From the NCBI RefSeq assembly GCF_910592395.1, contig NC_088316.1:7564001-7628000 (forward strand): a stretch of DNA of 64,000 bases, read 5' to 3'. Both the position numbers and the translations under genes were made by a program. Origin of the DNA: Lineus longissimus. Lineage: Eukaryota > Nemertea > Pilidiophora > Heteronemertea > Lineidae. The notes below the pieces were generated by a model. It had not been told where the DNA came from. It made no database searches and was given only the letters and a program-made list of their open reading frames with translations. Below are positions 48,601 through 60,281 of this stretch, one piece after another; the stretch's first letter is position 1; each line of letters opens with the position of its first letter.

Positions 48601-50314
48601 AAATCACTGTGGCAATCATTCTGGGTTCATGATGGGCAATTTTGAGAAAAAACATAATTAACAAATTATCATTTCCGTTTTCCATAAGTGTGCGACAACT
48701 TGCAATCTAAATTGTATACCGGTACATTCAAGAACTTAATTTAACAAGACTAAAGCATGGCTAAATCAAGACAAGACTAAATCAAGAAATTTGACCTCTG
48801 TGACCTTGAAAAGTAGGTCAAATCAAAAACCCAGAGGATATGAATAGATATGTTGTACATTACCACTAGATATTCCATTACAAATGTATTTATGCACACA
48901 GATAATAGTCCGAGTTTGTTTTTCTTTGTATGGTATATGTCCGGTGATTGAAGAAAAACACGAAATGGTACTTTCTGACATGAAGCGCTGCCACCTTTAG
49001 GGGTGTCAGTTCAGTTCACAGGAAAATTAATAGGCTAGTTCACCGAAGTGACGACCAGATGGCACTGGCACTGATGTCGACCTCTGTCACCATTATGTTT
49101 TACCCCCATTTGATGCAAGAAATCCTTACTAAATTCGAGCAAAGTTTGTGTGTTTGTTTGTTCGCTCATATCTCCCGGACCGAGCGACCCCAGATTTTGC
49201 ATGTAGCATTTAACGGGTCCCGAAAGTGTCCTAACGAAGCCCGATTTTTGATTTTCCGACTAATAAACGCTATAACAACGTCTCCAAACTTTTAGCAAGA
49301 ACTGTCATCTAGGCCAAGGCCCTATCTCATGGTCTATAGACACTAGTGACCAGGGCCCAGTTGCTCAATCAGCGTAAAGTTTAACGCCAACGTAAGTGCT
49401 AACGCTGGCCTTAAAATCTCACTAATTGGAGAGTTGGTATCAGCTACAATGGTATCAAATTCAAGATTACTGTAACTGGAAACAAATCTTCCAAATCGAT
49501 GATACTCAACTGTTTCATAGAGATTTTAAAGCCAGCGTTAGCGCTAACATTGGCGTTAACTCTCACACCGCAGCGGTCTCGAGCTTTCAGAGCCGTAGAA
49601 AATCATCTTGTGCAATCTGGATACTCGGATCAGCCACTCGTGCGGTTTTCTTATTATATAGAGCCTTTTCCCCCCCCCCCCCCAAGACCAAAAAGCTAGA
49701 GCTCTAGGCCTACGCCCCTGACATGCATAGGCCTACATCATTTTGACCTGTACATCATGGAGGTATTATAATACCTCTATGCATACGTGATGTAACAAAT
49801 ATATTTGAGCCGGAAAAAAGAGACAATGATTTTGAAACACCCCTTAGGCCCACCTGCTGGTATTAGATGGATCGACACCGGCTTCTCCACGTGCACCTCC
49901 GACCGCGGCACCACCATTATCACCAGTATCAGCATCGGTGTCGTCATCAGCAACGTCATCCTGCTGAGCATCAGCCTCACGGTTGTTCGATTCAGCTTGC
50001 CGTTCACCCATATTCTGCACTTCAGTCAGCACGCTATCCAAAAGAGGCAACAAGTCCAAAATCTCACGATGGTCGTGTCCAACACGCAAAACATTAACTC
50101 TCAATGCGGTCATCCTCCGAACGGCTGCTGCTCTGATGTCCGTTTGAAAAATATCCATTGTTGTAAGTGATCTCTGCACATCTTCTACTTGAGTTCTAAA
50201 CGAACGCACAAACGTGGCAATATTCAGACGATTTTCTGGTGGCGGGCATGCAACAACGGTGAGAAAAGTAACAAGATACAAACAGAAAAAATAACGGTCA
50301 CAGTAACAGTACAC
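45612..50314 (-). CDS. IS3-like DDE integrase/transposase, four coding exons, apparently intact
   Basis: Minus-strand exons: about 50314-49854, 48372-48199, 47715-47425 and 46422-45612. Every junction is GT..AG in phase 2 and restores Arg, and no stop interrupts about 570 codons. The N-terminal part is helical with an acidic Asp-rich linker. Exon 2 holds a helix-turn-helix (QLEYLFHANFPAPRIASIMQ, then VSVATIRRRLR). Exon 3 ends with the first catalytic Asp ([16 protein letters not shown]). Exon 4 has the second ([20 protein letters not shown]) and the Glu ([20 protein letters not shown]). The product should cut and join the element ends in the nucleus. The start is uncertain: no ATG opens the first exon in frame, the first in-frame ATG being near 50157, so an upstream exon may exist. 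This protein family is common as multi-copy 'integrase core' genes in fish and invertebrates. Confidence 0.85.
46422..47425 (-). other. Transposase intron 3
   Basis: The intron runs between donor CAG|GTAATGG (exon end 47425) and acceptor TTCCATTTCAG|GTGG (exon start 46422). It holds no recognised gene or repeat. Confidence 0.7.
48373..49853 (-). other. Transposase intron 1 with repeat insertions
   Basis: Donor CCAGCAG|GTGGGC at 49854 and acceptor CTCTTTTCAG at 48373. Inside are GACCTTGAAAAGTAGGTCAA (about 48798; related blocks near 62595 and 62898) and a MITE at about 49375-49564. Confidence 0.65.
49375..49564. mobile_element. 0.2 kb MITE in transposase intron 1
   Basis: TAACGCCAACGTAAGTGCTA and GCTGGCCTTAAAATCT on the left return inverted as AGATTTTAAAGCCAGC and GTTAGCGCTAACATTGGCGT on the right, giving TIRs of about 42 bp. 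Confidence 0.75.
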
Positions 50315-50394
50315 TTCGACTCCATGTCATGGCAGTATATGCTTCACCAGTATGCATGAACATGTGCATGAACGAGCGATCGGCATAAGCTTGA

Positions 50395-50460
50395 ATGAAA
50401 GAACGTCGATGATTGGTTCATTATAGCTCCGCCCAGTAGGCGTTCCGAATTAAGCAAAAA
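50395..50460 (-). promoter_or_regulatory. Candidate transposase promoter
   Basis: Read on the minus strand, a GGGCGGAG box, a TATAATG stretch and a CCAAT motif (AACCAATCATC) precede the first coding exon. The left end of the element has similar CCGCCC and CCAAT motifs. Inferred from position only. Confidence 0.35.
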
Positions 50461-50477
50461 CAGGCCGGATTGCGGTA

Positions 50478-50588
50478 GAATATCGACATGACGAAATTAA
50501 TAACGACATGTCGTAATTAATAACGACAGTACGTAAATAATACCGTCATGTCGTTATTATAGACATATGATCGCTTTGGAGCGCCATA
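50478..50588 (-). repeat. Right terminal inverted repeat
   Basis: Inverted match of 14985-15097, ending CGCTTTGGAGCGCCATA. It includes four CGACATGTCG-type motifs. Confidence 0.88.
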
Positions 50589-50594
50589 TTGTTA
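50589..50594. repeat. Target site duplication, right copy (TTGTTA)
   Basis: Identical to 14979-14984 and directly adjacent to the right terminal repeat. Confidence 0.8.
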
Positions 50595-51237
50595 TGGGTA
50601 CGGATTTGGTGAGGTATGGGAGGCCCAAGTGGCTGGTAAATTGAATGTATTTATCAAGACGTTTGAGCAGCGGGTAAAGGATTGTTACGCCCAATCATCA
50701 TCATGGGAGGTGGAGTCGAGAAATATGAATAGACTTTCCATATTCGTGGAATTGAAGAGATGTGATTATGCAATTTCCAGTTATTTGGTCAAAATTAAGA
50801 ATAAGCGTCTAAGAGTGGCCTTGACTAAGTTACGTTGTAGTTAACACAGTTTGGCAGTTGAAACGGGACGGTGGCAAAAGCCACGCGCGATTCAAAGGCA
50901 GGACAGATTGTGTTCGAAGTGTGAGCTTCAGGATATTGAGGATGAGTACCACTTTGGTATTGTTTGCCCGAGGTTTGGTGCTCGGCGAGCACAGTATATA
51001 AAGCAGTATTATTGGAGGAGACCTGAAGTTAATGCAATTGCTCAGTGTAGAGAGCAAGGTGGCTCTGACGAATCTTGCAAGGTTTGTGAAGGAATGTATG
51101 CTGTTAAGAATTTGATGTAATTGTGATGGGCACTTTCATTGTGTTGTTTCTTTTGTACCACCCTATTCCTATGTTACTTGTTAATTTGTACCATAAGCCA
51201 GTGTGGCTAAGTGTCATTTGAAATAAATAAATAAATT
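50595..51237 (+). pseudogene. LINE 3' end, continuation of the interrupted copy
   Basis: Reads YGFGEVWEAQVAGKLNVFIK, then RVALTKLRCS, a stop, and SLAVETGRWQKPRAIQRQDR. A zinc-finger-like C..C...H...C segment follows (CSKCELQDIEDEYHFGIVC), then QYIKQYYWRRPEVNAIAQC, ending at 51120. The tail finishes in (AAAT)n at about 51217-51236, as for a LINE 3' end. Same strand and clade as 13900-14984, from which it is separated by the giant transposon. Confidence 0.82.
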
Positions 51238-51493
51238 ATAAACTGTCGCTCTGCAGACTGGCGAGCACAGTTGCGTCCAAGCATAGCGTTTTTTTTGGCG
51301 AATTGCAAATCACAGTTGATTGTATCTGCATGGAGTAATTAGCTTTTAAAACAAGCTTACTCATTGATACCAACAACTGAATGCATACTGTGTGTTACTA
51401 CTTAACAACTTAGCCAATTACATGTAATTCAACTGCGTGCTAATCTCTTAAATGCTGTACTGAGTACACTCGGAAAAGGCTACTACCAAACGG

Positions 51494-51979
51494 TTGGTAA
51501 ATGCGCTCGTTACCTCGCGACTTGACTTCAACAACTCCATCCTCACTGGACTCCCGGCAAAAACCATCGCTCTGCTGCAGAAAGTGCAGAACTCCGCTGC
51601 TAGACTCATTACAAAGAAAGGTAAACGTGATCATATCACCACTGTTCTTCAAGGTCTACACTGGCTCCCTGTAGCCCAGCGCATCCAGCACAAAATTCTG
51701 ACCCTTACTCACAAATCTCTGCAAAATCGTGCTCCACTCTATTTACAACATCTTGTGCATCTCCACTCCAGTAAACTTAACACCCGTTCAGCTTTGAATA
51801 AGAAAACCCTCTCCGTCAAAAGAACAAGGACATCCTACGGTGATCGCAGTTTTGTGGCATCTGCTGCAAGACTGTGGAATCTTCTTCCTCATGAACTTGC
51901 CAACACCATTGACTTTTTGCCTTTCAAAAAATCTCTAAAAACATTTCTCTTCAAGGAACATTTCGGGCCAGCGCTTTAA
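51494..51979 (+). pseudogene. L2/CR1-type LINE reverse transcriptase C-terminal fragment
   Basis: Continuous 161 codons: [60 protein letters not shown] and [20 protein letters not shown]. These are the conserved thumb-side blocks of L2/CR1-like LINEs. No upstream palm is present, so it is a 5'-truncated insertion. It is unrelated to the LINE ending at 51237. Confidence 0.88.
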
Positions 51980-52185
51980 CAGTCTCATCACTGAGGAGCG
52001 CTATATAAATTCGTGACTCTGATCTTATCTTGTAAAAAAAATGCTGTTACACAGAACAATAGTACATGTACATGGTGCTCAGTTATAATCTTCATTTGAC
52101 TTGTACTTCAATGAATGACTTACAACTAGAACACATTTTCCGAGGGGACAATATTTACCTCTGCAATGGATTCTGTTAGTTTGCA

Positions 52186-52265
52186 TTAGACTCTAATCAA
52201 AATAATCTCATTGTCTCCCAGCTCCCATCTCGTGGTTTATGTAGGGACAGAGATAACATGACATG
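52186..52265 (+). repeat. Short dispersed direct repeat
   Basis: CATTAGACTCTAATCAAAA followed by GGGACAGAGATAACATGAC recurs at 54013-54092 with a diverged middle. Confidence 0.65.
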
Positions 52266-52384
52266 CCAGGGAGTAGCACATTGCTGTGTTACACAGAGAA
52301 ACATAACATGGTGTTCAGTCATGGTTATAAGTATAGAGCATTTTGATGACAAAGTCACAACCTGAATGCAGGGAAAAGTGCACT

Positions 52385-52655
52385 TAAAAGCTGAACTGCA
52401 TGCACAAAACCAGAGCATCCCATGCAGCAATAGTAAGAAATTCAAATGATCAAAAGGTCCTTCTGAATACGGCCTGAAACATGATAAGACCTCGAATGCT
52501 TCGATCGCTTGATTTCACAAACCAGCAAGCCACAGGACGATGCGGACAGTCTCGGAGAATTATGGAAGAGAAAAAAATCAAAATCTTCTCCAGGGATTCG
52601 AACCCGGGAACTCGGGCTCAGAATACGAACGCTCTAACCATCTGGGCTAGGGGGA
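52385..52655 (-). mobile_element. tRNA-derived SINE, minus-strand copy
   Basis: On the minus strand an A box (TAGCCCAGATGG, about 52636-52649) and a B box (GGGTTCGAATCCC, about 52593-52604) make a tRNA-like head. The body runs leftward through TGGCTTGCTGGTTTGTGAAA and TTTTGTGCATGCAGTTCAGC. The same body occurs in the opposite orientation at 52945-53226. Free tRNA identity is not assigned. Confidence 0.72.
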
Positions 52656-52944
52656 CTTTCTTGTGAACTGCTGCCAGCAAATTTATCTTATATGAATGGC
52701 GATTATGCTTTATTTTTGAGAGATGAACCAGAAATTTTCTCAAGTACATGTAATAGAAGAAGATACCAAGACAAAGGTGAACATTGCCAAGAGAAAACGA
52801 AGACTCCGCATACATAATCACGCACAGCAAAGAAAAAATGACTTTATTCCTGCAGTTGCCCACTGGAAGCCGCTCAAAGATGTTGAACAAAGATTACACA
52901 CAAATGTTTGCACATTCTATAAAGGCATATAAAACGACATGCAT

Positions 52945-53226
52945 TTCAAGCAGCCCAGTGGCCTTGAGGATAAGAGTGTTGGCAAATAAAACCTGAGGTC
53001 TCGAGTTCGAGTCCCAATGAGAGGACCTTTTTATTTTTTCCTTCCAGGATTCTTTGCCTAAGGTCCGCATCGTCCCACGGCTTGCTGGTTTGTGAAATCA
53101 AGCGCATCGAAGCATTGGAGGTCTATCATGTTTCAGGTCATATTCAGAGGGGCCTTTCGGTCATTTGAATTTCTTACTATTGCCGCATGGGGTGCTCTGG
53201 TTTTGTGCATGCAGTTCAGCTTTAAA
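52945..53226 (+). mobile_element. tRNA-derived SINE, plus-strand copy
   Basis: A-box-like CAGCCCAGTGGCC (about 52951) and B box GAGTTCGAGTCCC (about 53003). It shares the body from GTCCGCATCGTCC to CATGCAGTTCAGCTTT with the minus-strand copy. The two heads face each other across about 290 bp. Confidence 0.7.
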
Positions 53227-53229
53227 TAA

Positions 53230-53640
53230 TTTCTTCATGGCGCTCACCGAAATAATTCGGCACTGGACGAGTGTGTATTTGAAGACGGTATAATACTATA
53301 TACGTTAATTGTTTACAGCATTTCATTACGGAGGATTTCTGTCCCTTTAATGACAAACCAATTCCTTTCCCCGGTAGACTAGCATTTGCAGATGAGACTT
53401 CTTAATTCGTAATTGTTTTCACCAGAACACAGGCATAAATCCTTTTGATAAGTTATTATGAAGCTCACCAAATGTGGCTCCGTGAGTGCTTTTGATAACA
53501 GTATGATACTGTACTTGTTGACAACATTTCGTTAGCCAGGTGTACCGTCCCTTTAATATCAAACCAGTTTCAATCCCGCTCAGACTAGCATTCTTAGAGG
53601 AGACTTCCTAATTACACAATGGATGTTTCACACCAAGGGT
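53230..53640 (+). repeat. Diverged tandem duplication of about 210 bp
   Basis: Blocks GTCCCTTTAAT, AGACTAGCATT and GAGACTTC with similar spacing occur in 53285-53405 and 53495-53615. GCTCACC(G)AAAT precedes each. Confidence 0.55.
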
Positions 53641-54929
53641 TCAATATAGAGTATACCCCAATAAGTCGGACATCAGTCAATGTTGCAGGCGTGTGCATAT
53701 TGAGCCTATGTCATGTGTAAGCCCCGGCATAGGCCTTTTATATTGTTTATAGTACATCGGTTTTGATGAGCCAGTAGCCCTATTATTACAAAGACGAGCA
53801 ACTTTTAGTGCCCACTGCTGAACATGCAGTTTCTTTGCGTCCTAAGATAGAATATCCGGGATTCCCTTATGCGCTTTAATTTCTGACATGTCTGAGCCAT
53901 ATTGCCAATCATGGCCTCAATAGAGCCACATACCATAATCTGTCGGAAGATAGAATGGGGCCGGACACTTTTTTTACATTTTCTACCGCTACACCGAATT
54001 CCGCGATTTCACATTAGACTCTAATCAAAACGATTCATGTATCCCTTATCATGCATCCCTCGGTCAGTGTTGGGACAGAGATAACATGACAAAACCTTCT
54101 CTGTTCAAATAGTCATGATCACAATATGAACAGAGGTGATTTAAGATTCAAGGCCCTTTTCTAACTTTATTCAGGCCTCGTCATGCTTCCTGGTTCATTC
54201 CCGCGCAATTAAGATGACTCTCCGCAGCTGCAGGGAGTGGAGACATTGATTTGCCTTCGTCAGATAATGGTAGACCCCGTTACAAGGGATATTTCTTAAC
54301 ACACTAGTTAGTATCTAAACATTGAAAAGTTTCAAAAATAAAGCATCAAAAGGATAATATTTAATGAATAATTTTGATATTTAATTGGTTATATCATACC
54401 AAGCCTGTTCCGTTTTCTTATTTCAATAAATACTTCTCAATTGGCAACCGTTATGGTCTTGGTATGGACATTCCACTTTCAGAGCAATGTGCGGGGATGC
54501 TTGGTCATGCTATTGGCCTGTCACCTATGTGGCCCAGGTTCGATTCCCATAATGGAACTTCTTTAAAATGTTCTTTTTAACTTTTTTGCAATTATATTTC
54601 GTTTTATTTATCTTTAAAAAGACTTTCAATTGAAAATAACTTACAATACCATTCATCTTTCTTGTCCAGAAGTGATATTTGTAAGATTTTCCTCCCATGT
54701 ATTATTAGTTTTGTCACACACACATGTAATGTGTGGTGATAAAAACCCCTTAAAACACAGATCAGTGGAATTTTAGCATGCCAACTGCGATACCCAGGCT
54801 GCAGTATAAAGCTATTCTCTTGTGCAGCCTTCTGTCAATTAACGTTATCGGTATGAATATACTCAAAACTCTTAAATATAGTTCTGTACTCCTAGTATAT
54901 AAATATAATGTAGATAATAGAGCCTTTAT
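53641..54929. other. Spacer with possible tRNA-like relic
   Basis: No gene. A B-box-like AGGTTCGATTCCCA at about 54536 with TGGTCATGCTATTGG upstream may be an old SINE head. A short direct repeat (54013-54092) pairs with 52186-52265. Confidence 0.35.
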
Positions 54930-55241
54930 TATCAAATAATGTCCTACAAATTAGTAAGATAGAAACTACCAATTTCTTGTTAAGAAAATTATTATCAATT
55001 ATATTCTTTCTAATTTCTTACCAATAATAATCGTTGTAAGATCTTGTAAGATTTTAATTTGGAATTTATTTCTTAGTAATTTATTTCTTAGTAATTTTTT
55101 TCTTGAATTACTAAGATTTTTCCTTTTAGATTCTTGTAATTTTAATCTTAGCAATATTTATCTTAGTAATTAATTGGTAATACATAACTAATTTAATTAG
55201 TAATTTAATTACAATTTAATTAGTAAGATTCAGGTCCTGGG
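54930..55241. repeat. AT-rich tract, right copy
   Basis: Composed of CTTAGTAATT and CTTACTAATT variants. It ends TTAGTAAGATTCAGGTCCTG, the inverted form of the edge at 1883. Confidence 0.6.
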
Positions 55242-56985
55242 TTCTCTGGTGAGGCTCTGGACATCTGTCAAATGTTAAACTGGACTTCAATCAGGCTTTG
55301 TTTCCTTCGTCATATAGTTTATAAGTGAGACCTTTAGGTTTGGTCTGGCCAGGTTCTTTTACATATAGAAGTTGAGAATTGTATTGAATGATTTCAATGC
55401 TGTGCCCGAGAATAGGCTAGGTAATGTTGTACCTGATTACAAGCTAGGTAACAAGAAACTCCACATTGAGTTAACAAGCTCCTTAAGTTCAGGAAGTTTG
55501 CTTATTGGGGTCGCGATGTCGTGTCTCCGTCCTTTTTTTTTGTCCTCGGAGGCACCGCGTCCGAGGTGGAATCGGTGACCTCAAGGAGGAAACGACACAA
55601 CCAACAATACTATGAGTTAAATTAGCTAAATTATGTGTATTGTACGCCATAGTTTGGCTGTGCAGGAGGTGTTTAGGCTGCAGTGCCTCAGTTATCTGGA
55701 GGTGGTCCTGGGTTTTCCCGCCACCAACTTAAAGCTAGTATTTCTCTGCTATTTGTAATGTTGATCTATCAATTACCCCTTTGGAGGGTGCAGACAATCT
55801 TTACGAAAGCTTAGTGTATAGACATTGCCAGTTAGTGCAATTTATTGTGGTTTATTTGGTCATTTGGGACCAGTGAATATCAGGTTTAGTTTGTCATCCT
55901 TCTTGTAGGTGTCACTATCGTACAGTGTGAAATATGTTGTCTTCAGTTGTGACGTGGACTATCGAGACAGTTGTGTTTATCTAGGGTTATAATTGTATGT
56001 CAAGTTTGTTTACTTAGGTTTCCTTTATTTTGCATTTCCAGTTAAACCGTCATTGTAAGATCATTATCAGGAATAAAGGGATCCGCCAATGAGGAATAAC
56101 ATCAGGTGTCAAGTGTTCAATGCTGTCTACAGTCGAGTTTGTTTAAGTTGTGAGCCACAACATATATCTCTATCACATATAGCTCTTTTAAATTTTTGAA
56201 TTGACTGAAGAATAAAGATTTTAGAGCTATAAATTCAGGCAATTTTGTCGATCTCGCCTGGTTCTCATTGTTTGATGAAGCGCTGCGGGTTTGCCGATCA
56301 GTTAGCGTTCCCCCGCCTCGAGCAAGTCGCAAGACGCAGACTGATCACTCAAACATGTTCAGTTGCCGTGTGCAATTATTACTGTAGAACAGAAAATATC
56401 CGCGGAATAAAATTTTCACGAATGCCTCACGATGGACATATTCACAGCAGAATATTTTCGAGAATGAAGAATTTTTTTCCAAGAAAATTTAAACTGTCTT
56501 TTTCGACTCTAAGCTCTTGGTGTATGGAGACTGTAGTGTAAAATGTCCCCTACTTAGCATAATTTGAGCAATAATTAAGTAAAAGGTGTTTAAGTTAGGT
56601 GTAATTATGACAAGTGCTAATTGCGTGGGGTAACACGTAGGCCTTCCTTGGGCCAAGCCGTATGCAGTGCCTCTGTGGCAACATGGTAACAATGACATGG
56701 ATTTCAAGCTAAAAGCAAGAGATTTTCACAGCAGAATATTTTTTCGCGAGCCTGACTTACTCGCAAAATTCTCAAAAATATTCTGCACGCAAAATTTTTC
56801 CATTCTTCAGTATATAGTGCACAACATTTTTTGTAAAATTTACAGTATATAGGGTCACATGTCAAGTATCTGTTGCTATGTTGACTATATTACAATGTCT
56901 GTTGGTTGCGCATTATTGTAGAATAGGTTTGAGAAGTTTTGTCAGGACTCCATGATAGGGGAATGTCCTCTTTACTTTTCTAGCT
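55242..56985. other. Unassigned, possibly BEL/Pao-related 3' sequence
   Basis: No coding sequence recognised. An AATAAA signal lies near 56073. A motif CAGCAGAATATTTT recurs at 56445 and 56730. If the AT-rich tracts bound one insertion, this could be the missing end of the BEL/Pao relic at 1-1882; unproven. Confidence 0.3.
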
Positions 56986-57636
56986 CTCCACTTGTAGATA
57001 ATGCAAAGAGGGTGCTCACGAATCCCTTTTTTTTGTAAAATGAGACATTTCACTTCTATAATTGCTCATATATTGATGTTCACACAAACCAAATCATCAG
57101 TCAGTCAAAGTTTGAACAAAATTAGCCCAAACACAAATCATACTCAGAATAACATTTGTGACATTTCACTAGTTTTTGAGGTTTCTTTGTGAAAGTGGGG
57201 TTTATAAAACCATTTTTTCTACAAAGATAAATGATCTCTAGGCAAAATAGCATATATATTCTTGTTCGGGCAATCAAAGTCATTGATCTGACAGTGGTTT
57301 CAACAAAATTTAGGCATGGCTTCAACCAATATTGAAACATTACATTTTGTAGATTAATACAAAGAGAGTGCTTACAAATCCTCTTTTTTTATAAAATGAG
57401 ACATTTCACTGCAAAAACTGCTCATATATTCATGTTGTCACAAACCTCATAATCAGTCTGTCAAAGTTCTACCAAAATGGGCCAAAACATAAAGTGTCCT
57501 AAGAACAAAAAAGCTTTTATAATCTTTGTAAAATTTCTGTTCTCCAAAGTCACTATTTCAAAAATCACCCATGCTTCCAGTCTTGAGTAGTCCTTATTAC
57601 ACTAAACAATGGTATATATATCAAGCATAGTATATA

Positions 57637-60281
57637 CTGTAGCTCCATGAAAAAATAACACCACTTCGGGATATTCAAGGCCCGGCCTCTTCTCTCGAGT
57701 CTATTCACCAGAGGTAACCAATGAGTGACTTCGCTGGCCCTTGTGATGGCTCAGCCGAGCTGTCACGGTTATGCTAAACCACTTATTACCGCAGCCCTAT
57801 TGATTCGAAGTGTTGTGGGCCTACTGGTCGAGTGCGCATGTGGAATGACGTAAATGGTAAGGCCACTCGCCGACCGTTTATACAGGTTGTCTCATAAAAC
57901 TGAAGCACTATTTAGATTGATCCAAACCCCCCAAAACAAAAAAAGTCCTTCTTGAAACTCTGAAGGAAAATCTACGAATGCTTGCATTAGTAAAGCAAAG
58001 TGAGATTCAGGCAATGATAGTAGTCACGAAATTCTGAAGAAAAACGAGGAGCTCATCCTCTGTTTTTCTACAACCCTCTTTTTTTTATTTAGACTCCCTC
58101 GGCCTACGTTGGAGAAAACAGAATCGAAGTTTCTAGGATTTGTGGTTTTCTTGTGTAATTCTAGGGCCTCTTAGGCCTATAGATGAAGCCCCACTGAGGG
58201 TACCCACATTGCAGACAACCTGTGTGACAATGGATGCTGTAGAGCTGCTGAAAAACGATGCCGGCGCTACACCGTGACAGAAAAACTTGCCTACCTGAGA
58301 GACCAGCAGGAGGCACTGGTGAACGGTACGGTGCGCAGTATGAGAAAGTTCGCTGCCCACTATAACATCCCCTGGGAGACATTTAGACGGTGGAATCTCG
58401 AGGACCTCGAGCAGAAGCAAGAACAAGGGCATGGCCGGAAGAAGACGGTGATGAAGCCCCGTGATCCGTTATGGCCACAGGTTGAGGACCAGCTTTACCA
58501 ATGGCTGCAGCAGATGAGAGAGCGTCGCCTCACAGTCTACGTTCTCGACATTCAAGATAAGGGGTTGGTAGTGTGGCAAAGCTGGTGGAATGCATTAGCC
58601 CAAGATGTCAGAGAAGGGATTCAGCATTGTCACCCTCAGCTATGGGATTTAAACGCATCCATAGGCTGGGTGGAGTGCTTGATGAAGAGACGCCACGTGT
58701 CCCTACGGAGGGTGACCAAGAATACAACGACCGTCCCCGCTGATGCTGCTGCAAGGATCCAGACCTTCCGAGATGCGGTTACTTGGAGCATCGATCGTCT
58801 TGATATACAGATGCGGTTCTTCTTTAACATGGACCAAACCTTTGTCCTGTTTGATATGAGAACCATGTACACGGCCAACACCACGGGGGAAAAGGCCATA
58901 GACGTCCGATCATCCAGGTCCAATACTAAGCTGGGAGACATCGTCACCCTCTGCATCGCAGCCTCTGGAGCAAAGTTGCCGGCGCACATCACCTTCCCCA
59001 GAAGAGGTTTCGTCCGGGTGTTTGCAGCCCTCCAAGACAACCCACCAGCAGATGTAAAGATTACCCAGTCGGAAACTGGTTGGGTGAGGGAGGAAACGGC
59101 GCACCACTGGTTAGATGGAAGTCCTATCACCCCACGTCACCGACAACGTGGCCGACCAGTTCCTGTTAATCGTCGATCATTATTGGGTCCACCGGACAGA
59201 GAACTTCCGGGCGAGAGTCTGCGACATGAGAGGCAGCCTGGATTACGTACCTGCTGGTTGCACATCCCTCGTACAACCGTTAGAAGTTGCAGTCATGAAG
59301 TCCTTCAAATGTCACGTATGGCGACAATGGCAATCGTGGAAGAAGGACCACATGGCCGAACGAGGAGACAGCCCTCACATCGGCCTGAGAGACGTGACCA
59401 ACATCAACAGAGATGCCTGGGATGGTGTTGATGAGGACGTTATCGTCAACTGATTTGAAGCATCGTTTCGACCAAGGCCAATCGAAGCTGGACCACATGC
59501 TTTCTTGGAGGAAGAAGAGGAGACTGCCGTGGATGGACCAGAGTTCGTGAATGTTGTTCGAGGAGGACATTGTGATGGACTTGAATTGACTGTGGGTGTT
59601 GTGAATGATTGTGGGTACGATTCTGAACGCTGGACAATCTAATAATGTGTATCTTTAGGTTTGAAAAAAAATTCAATCAGGATTTGCATCGTTCTTTTTT
59701 ATTTTCTCACTGATCACTTCGGACAAGACTGTACATCAGAGTGATGTTCGGTTTTGTCTCCAGATATGTGACGGACAACTTCTCATTCTTACCAATTTCG
59801 CACTGCAAAGTATCTTTGAAAGCCCGCAGCTGGTAAGGGATGATAAGACCCGAAGTCATGCTCCATTACCTCCCTGAGCAGTGCCTCACTTTGAAAGGGC
59901 AGGTCAGTCCCTAACACCAGCAGAAGCCAATATGTCAGTTGGACTTTTTTCATGGACACCCTGTACACTATCAGCCATTAGCACTGGGACACCCTTTACA
60001 CTACCAATGACGATTAGTTGAAAATGTTCTGGGACACTCAGTACAATGGCCGAAGGCCCGATCCCATTATCCCATCATAGGAGACCTATGAATCGGTTTC
60101 AACAACCCAAACAATAAGGATTGGACTCGAAACTGAAGTATATTGGATATGAGGCCTGGACAACCCTCTCTGGAATCCCAGCCAATGATCAGCCTTCTCA
60201 ACAGCTCTGTTCGCCACCCTATGAGTCAGGGGCGGCGACACCGGCTGTTAATGAAGTGGTGTTATTTTCATGAAACTACAG
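57637..60281 (+). mobile_element. pogo/Tigger-like DNA transposon, 2.6 kb
   Basis: Inverted ends CTGTAGCTCCATGAAAAAAT and its diverged inverse ending TTTTCATGAAACTACAG are flanked by TA (57635-57636 and 60282-60283), the usual duplication of this superfamily. One transposase gene lies inside. TIRs are about 33 bp. Confidence 0.85.
58250..59453 (+). pseudogene. pogo/Tigger-like DDE transposase, one frameshift
   Basis: Frame 1 runs to about 59115. It has an N-terminal HTH (RSMRKFAAHYNIPWETFRRW), a CENP-B-type second HTH ending VECLMKRRHVSLRRVTKNTT, and the first catalytic Asp in FFFNMDQTFVLFD (about 58831). A frameshift near 59115-59135 moves the reading to another frame: LLIVDHYWVHRTENFRARVC with the second Asp, then GCTSLVQPLEVAVMKSFKCH, where the family's usual QPLD is QPLE. 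It ends at a stop at 59451. It is a single-exon gene of about 390 codons. The start codon is not fixed: GTG at 58274 is the first start-like codon in frame and no ATG is obvious upstream. Disabled by the shift, otherwise well preserved. Confidence 0.85.

Noticed and set aside
49867-50170. Histidine-rich plus-strand frames
   Set aside because: Antisense shadows of the first transposase exon.
52585-52655. Functional tRNA gene
   Set aside because: A and B boxes are present, but it heads a repeated SINE body with a second copy nearby, so it is better called a SINE head.
54480-54560. tRNA gene suggested by GGTTCGATTCC
   Set aside because: Only the B box is convincing; the stems do not fold into a full cloverleaf by eye.
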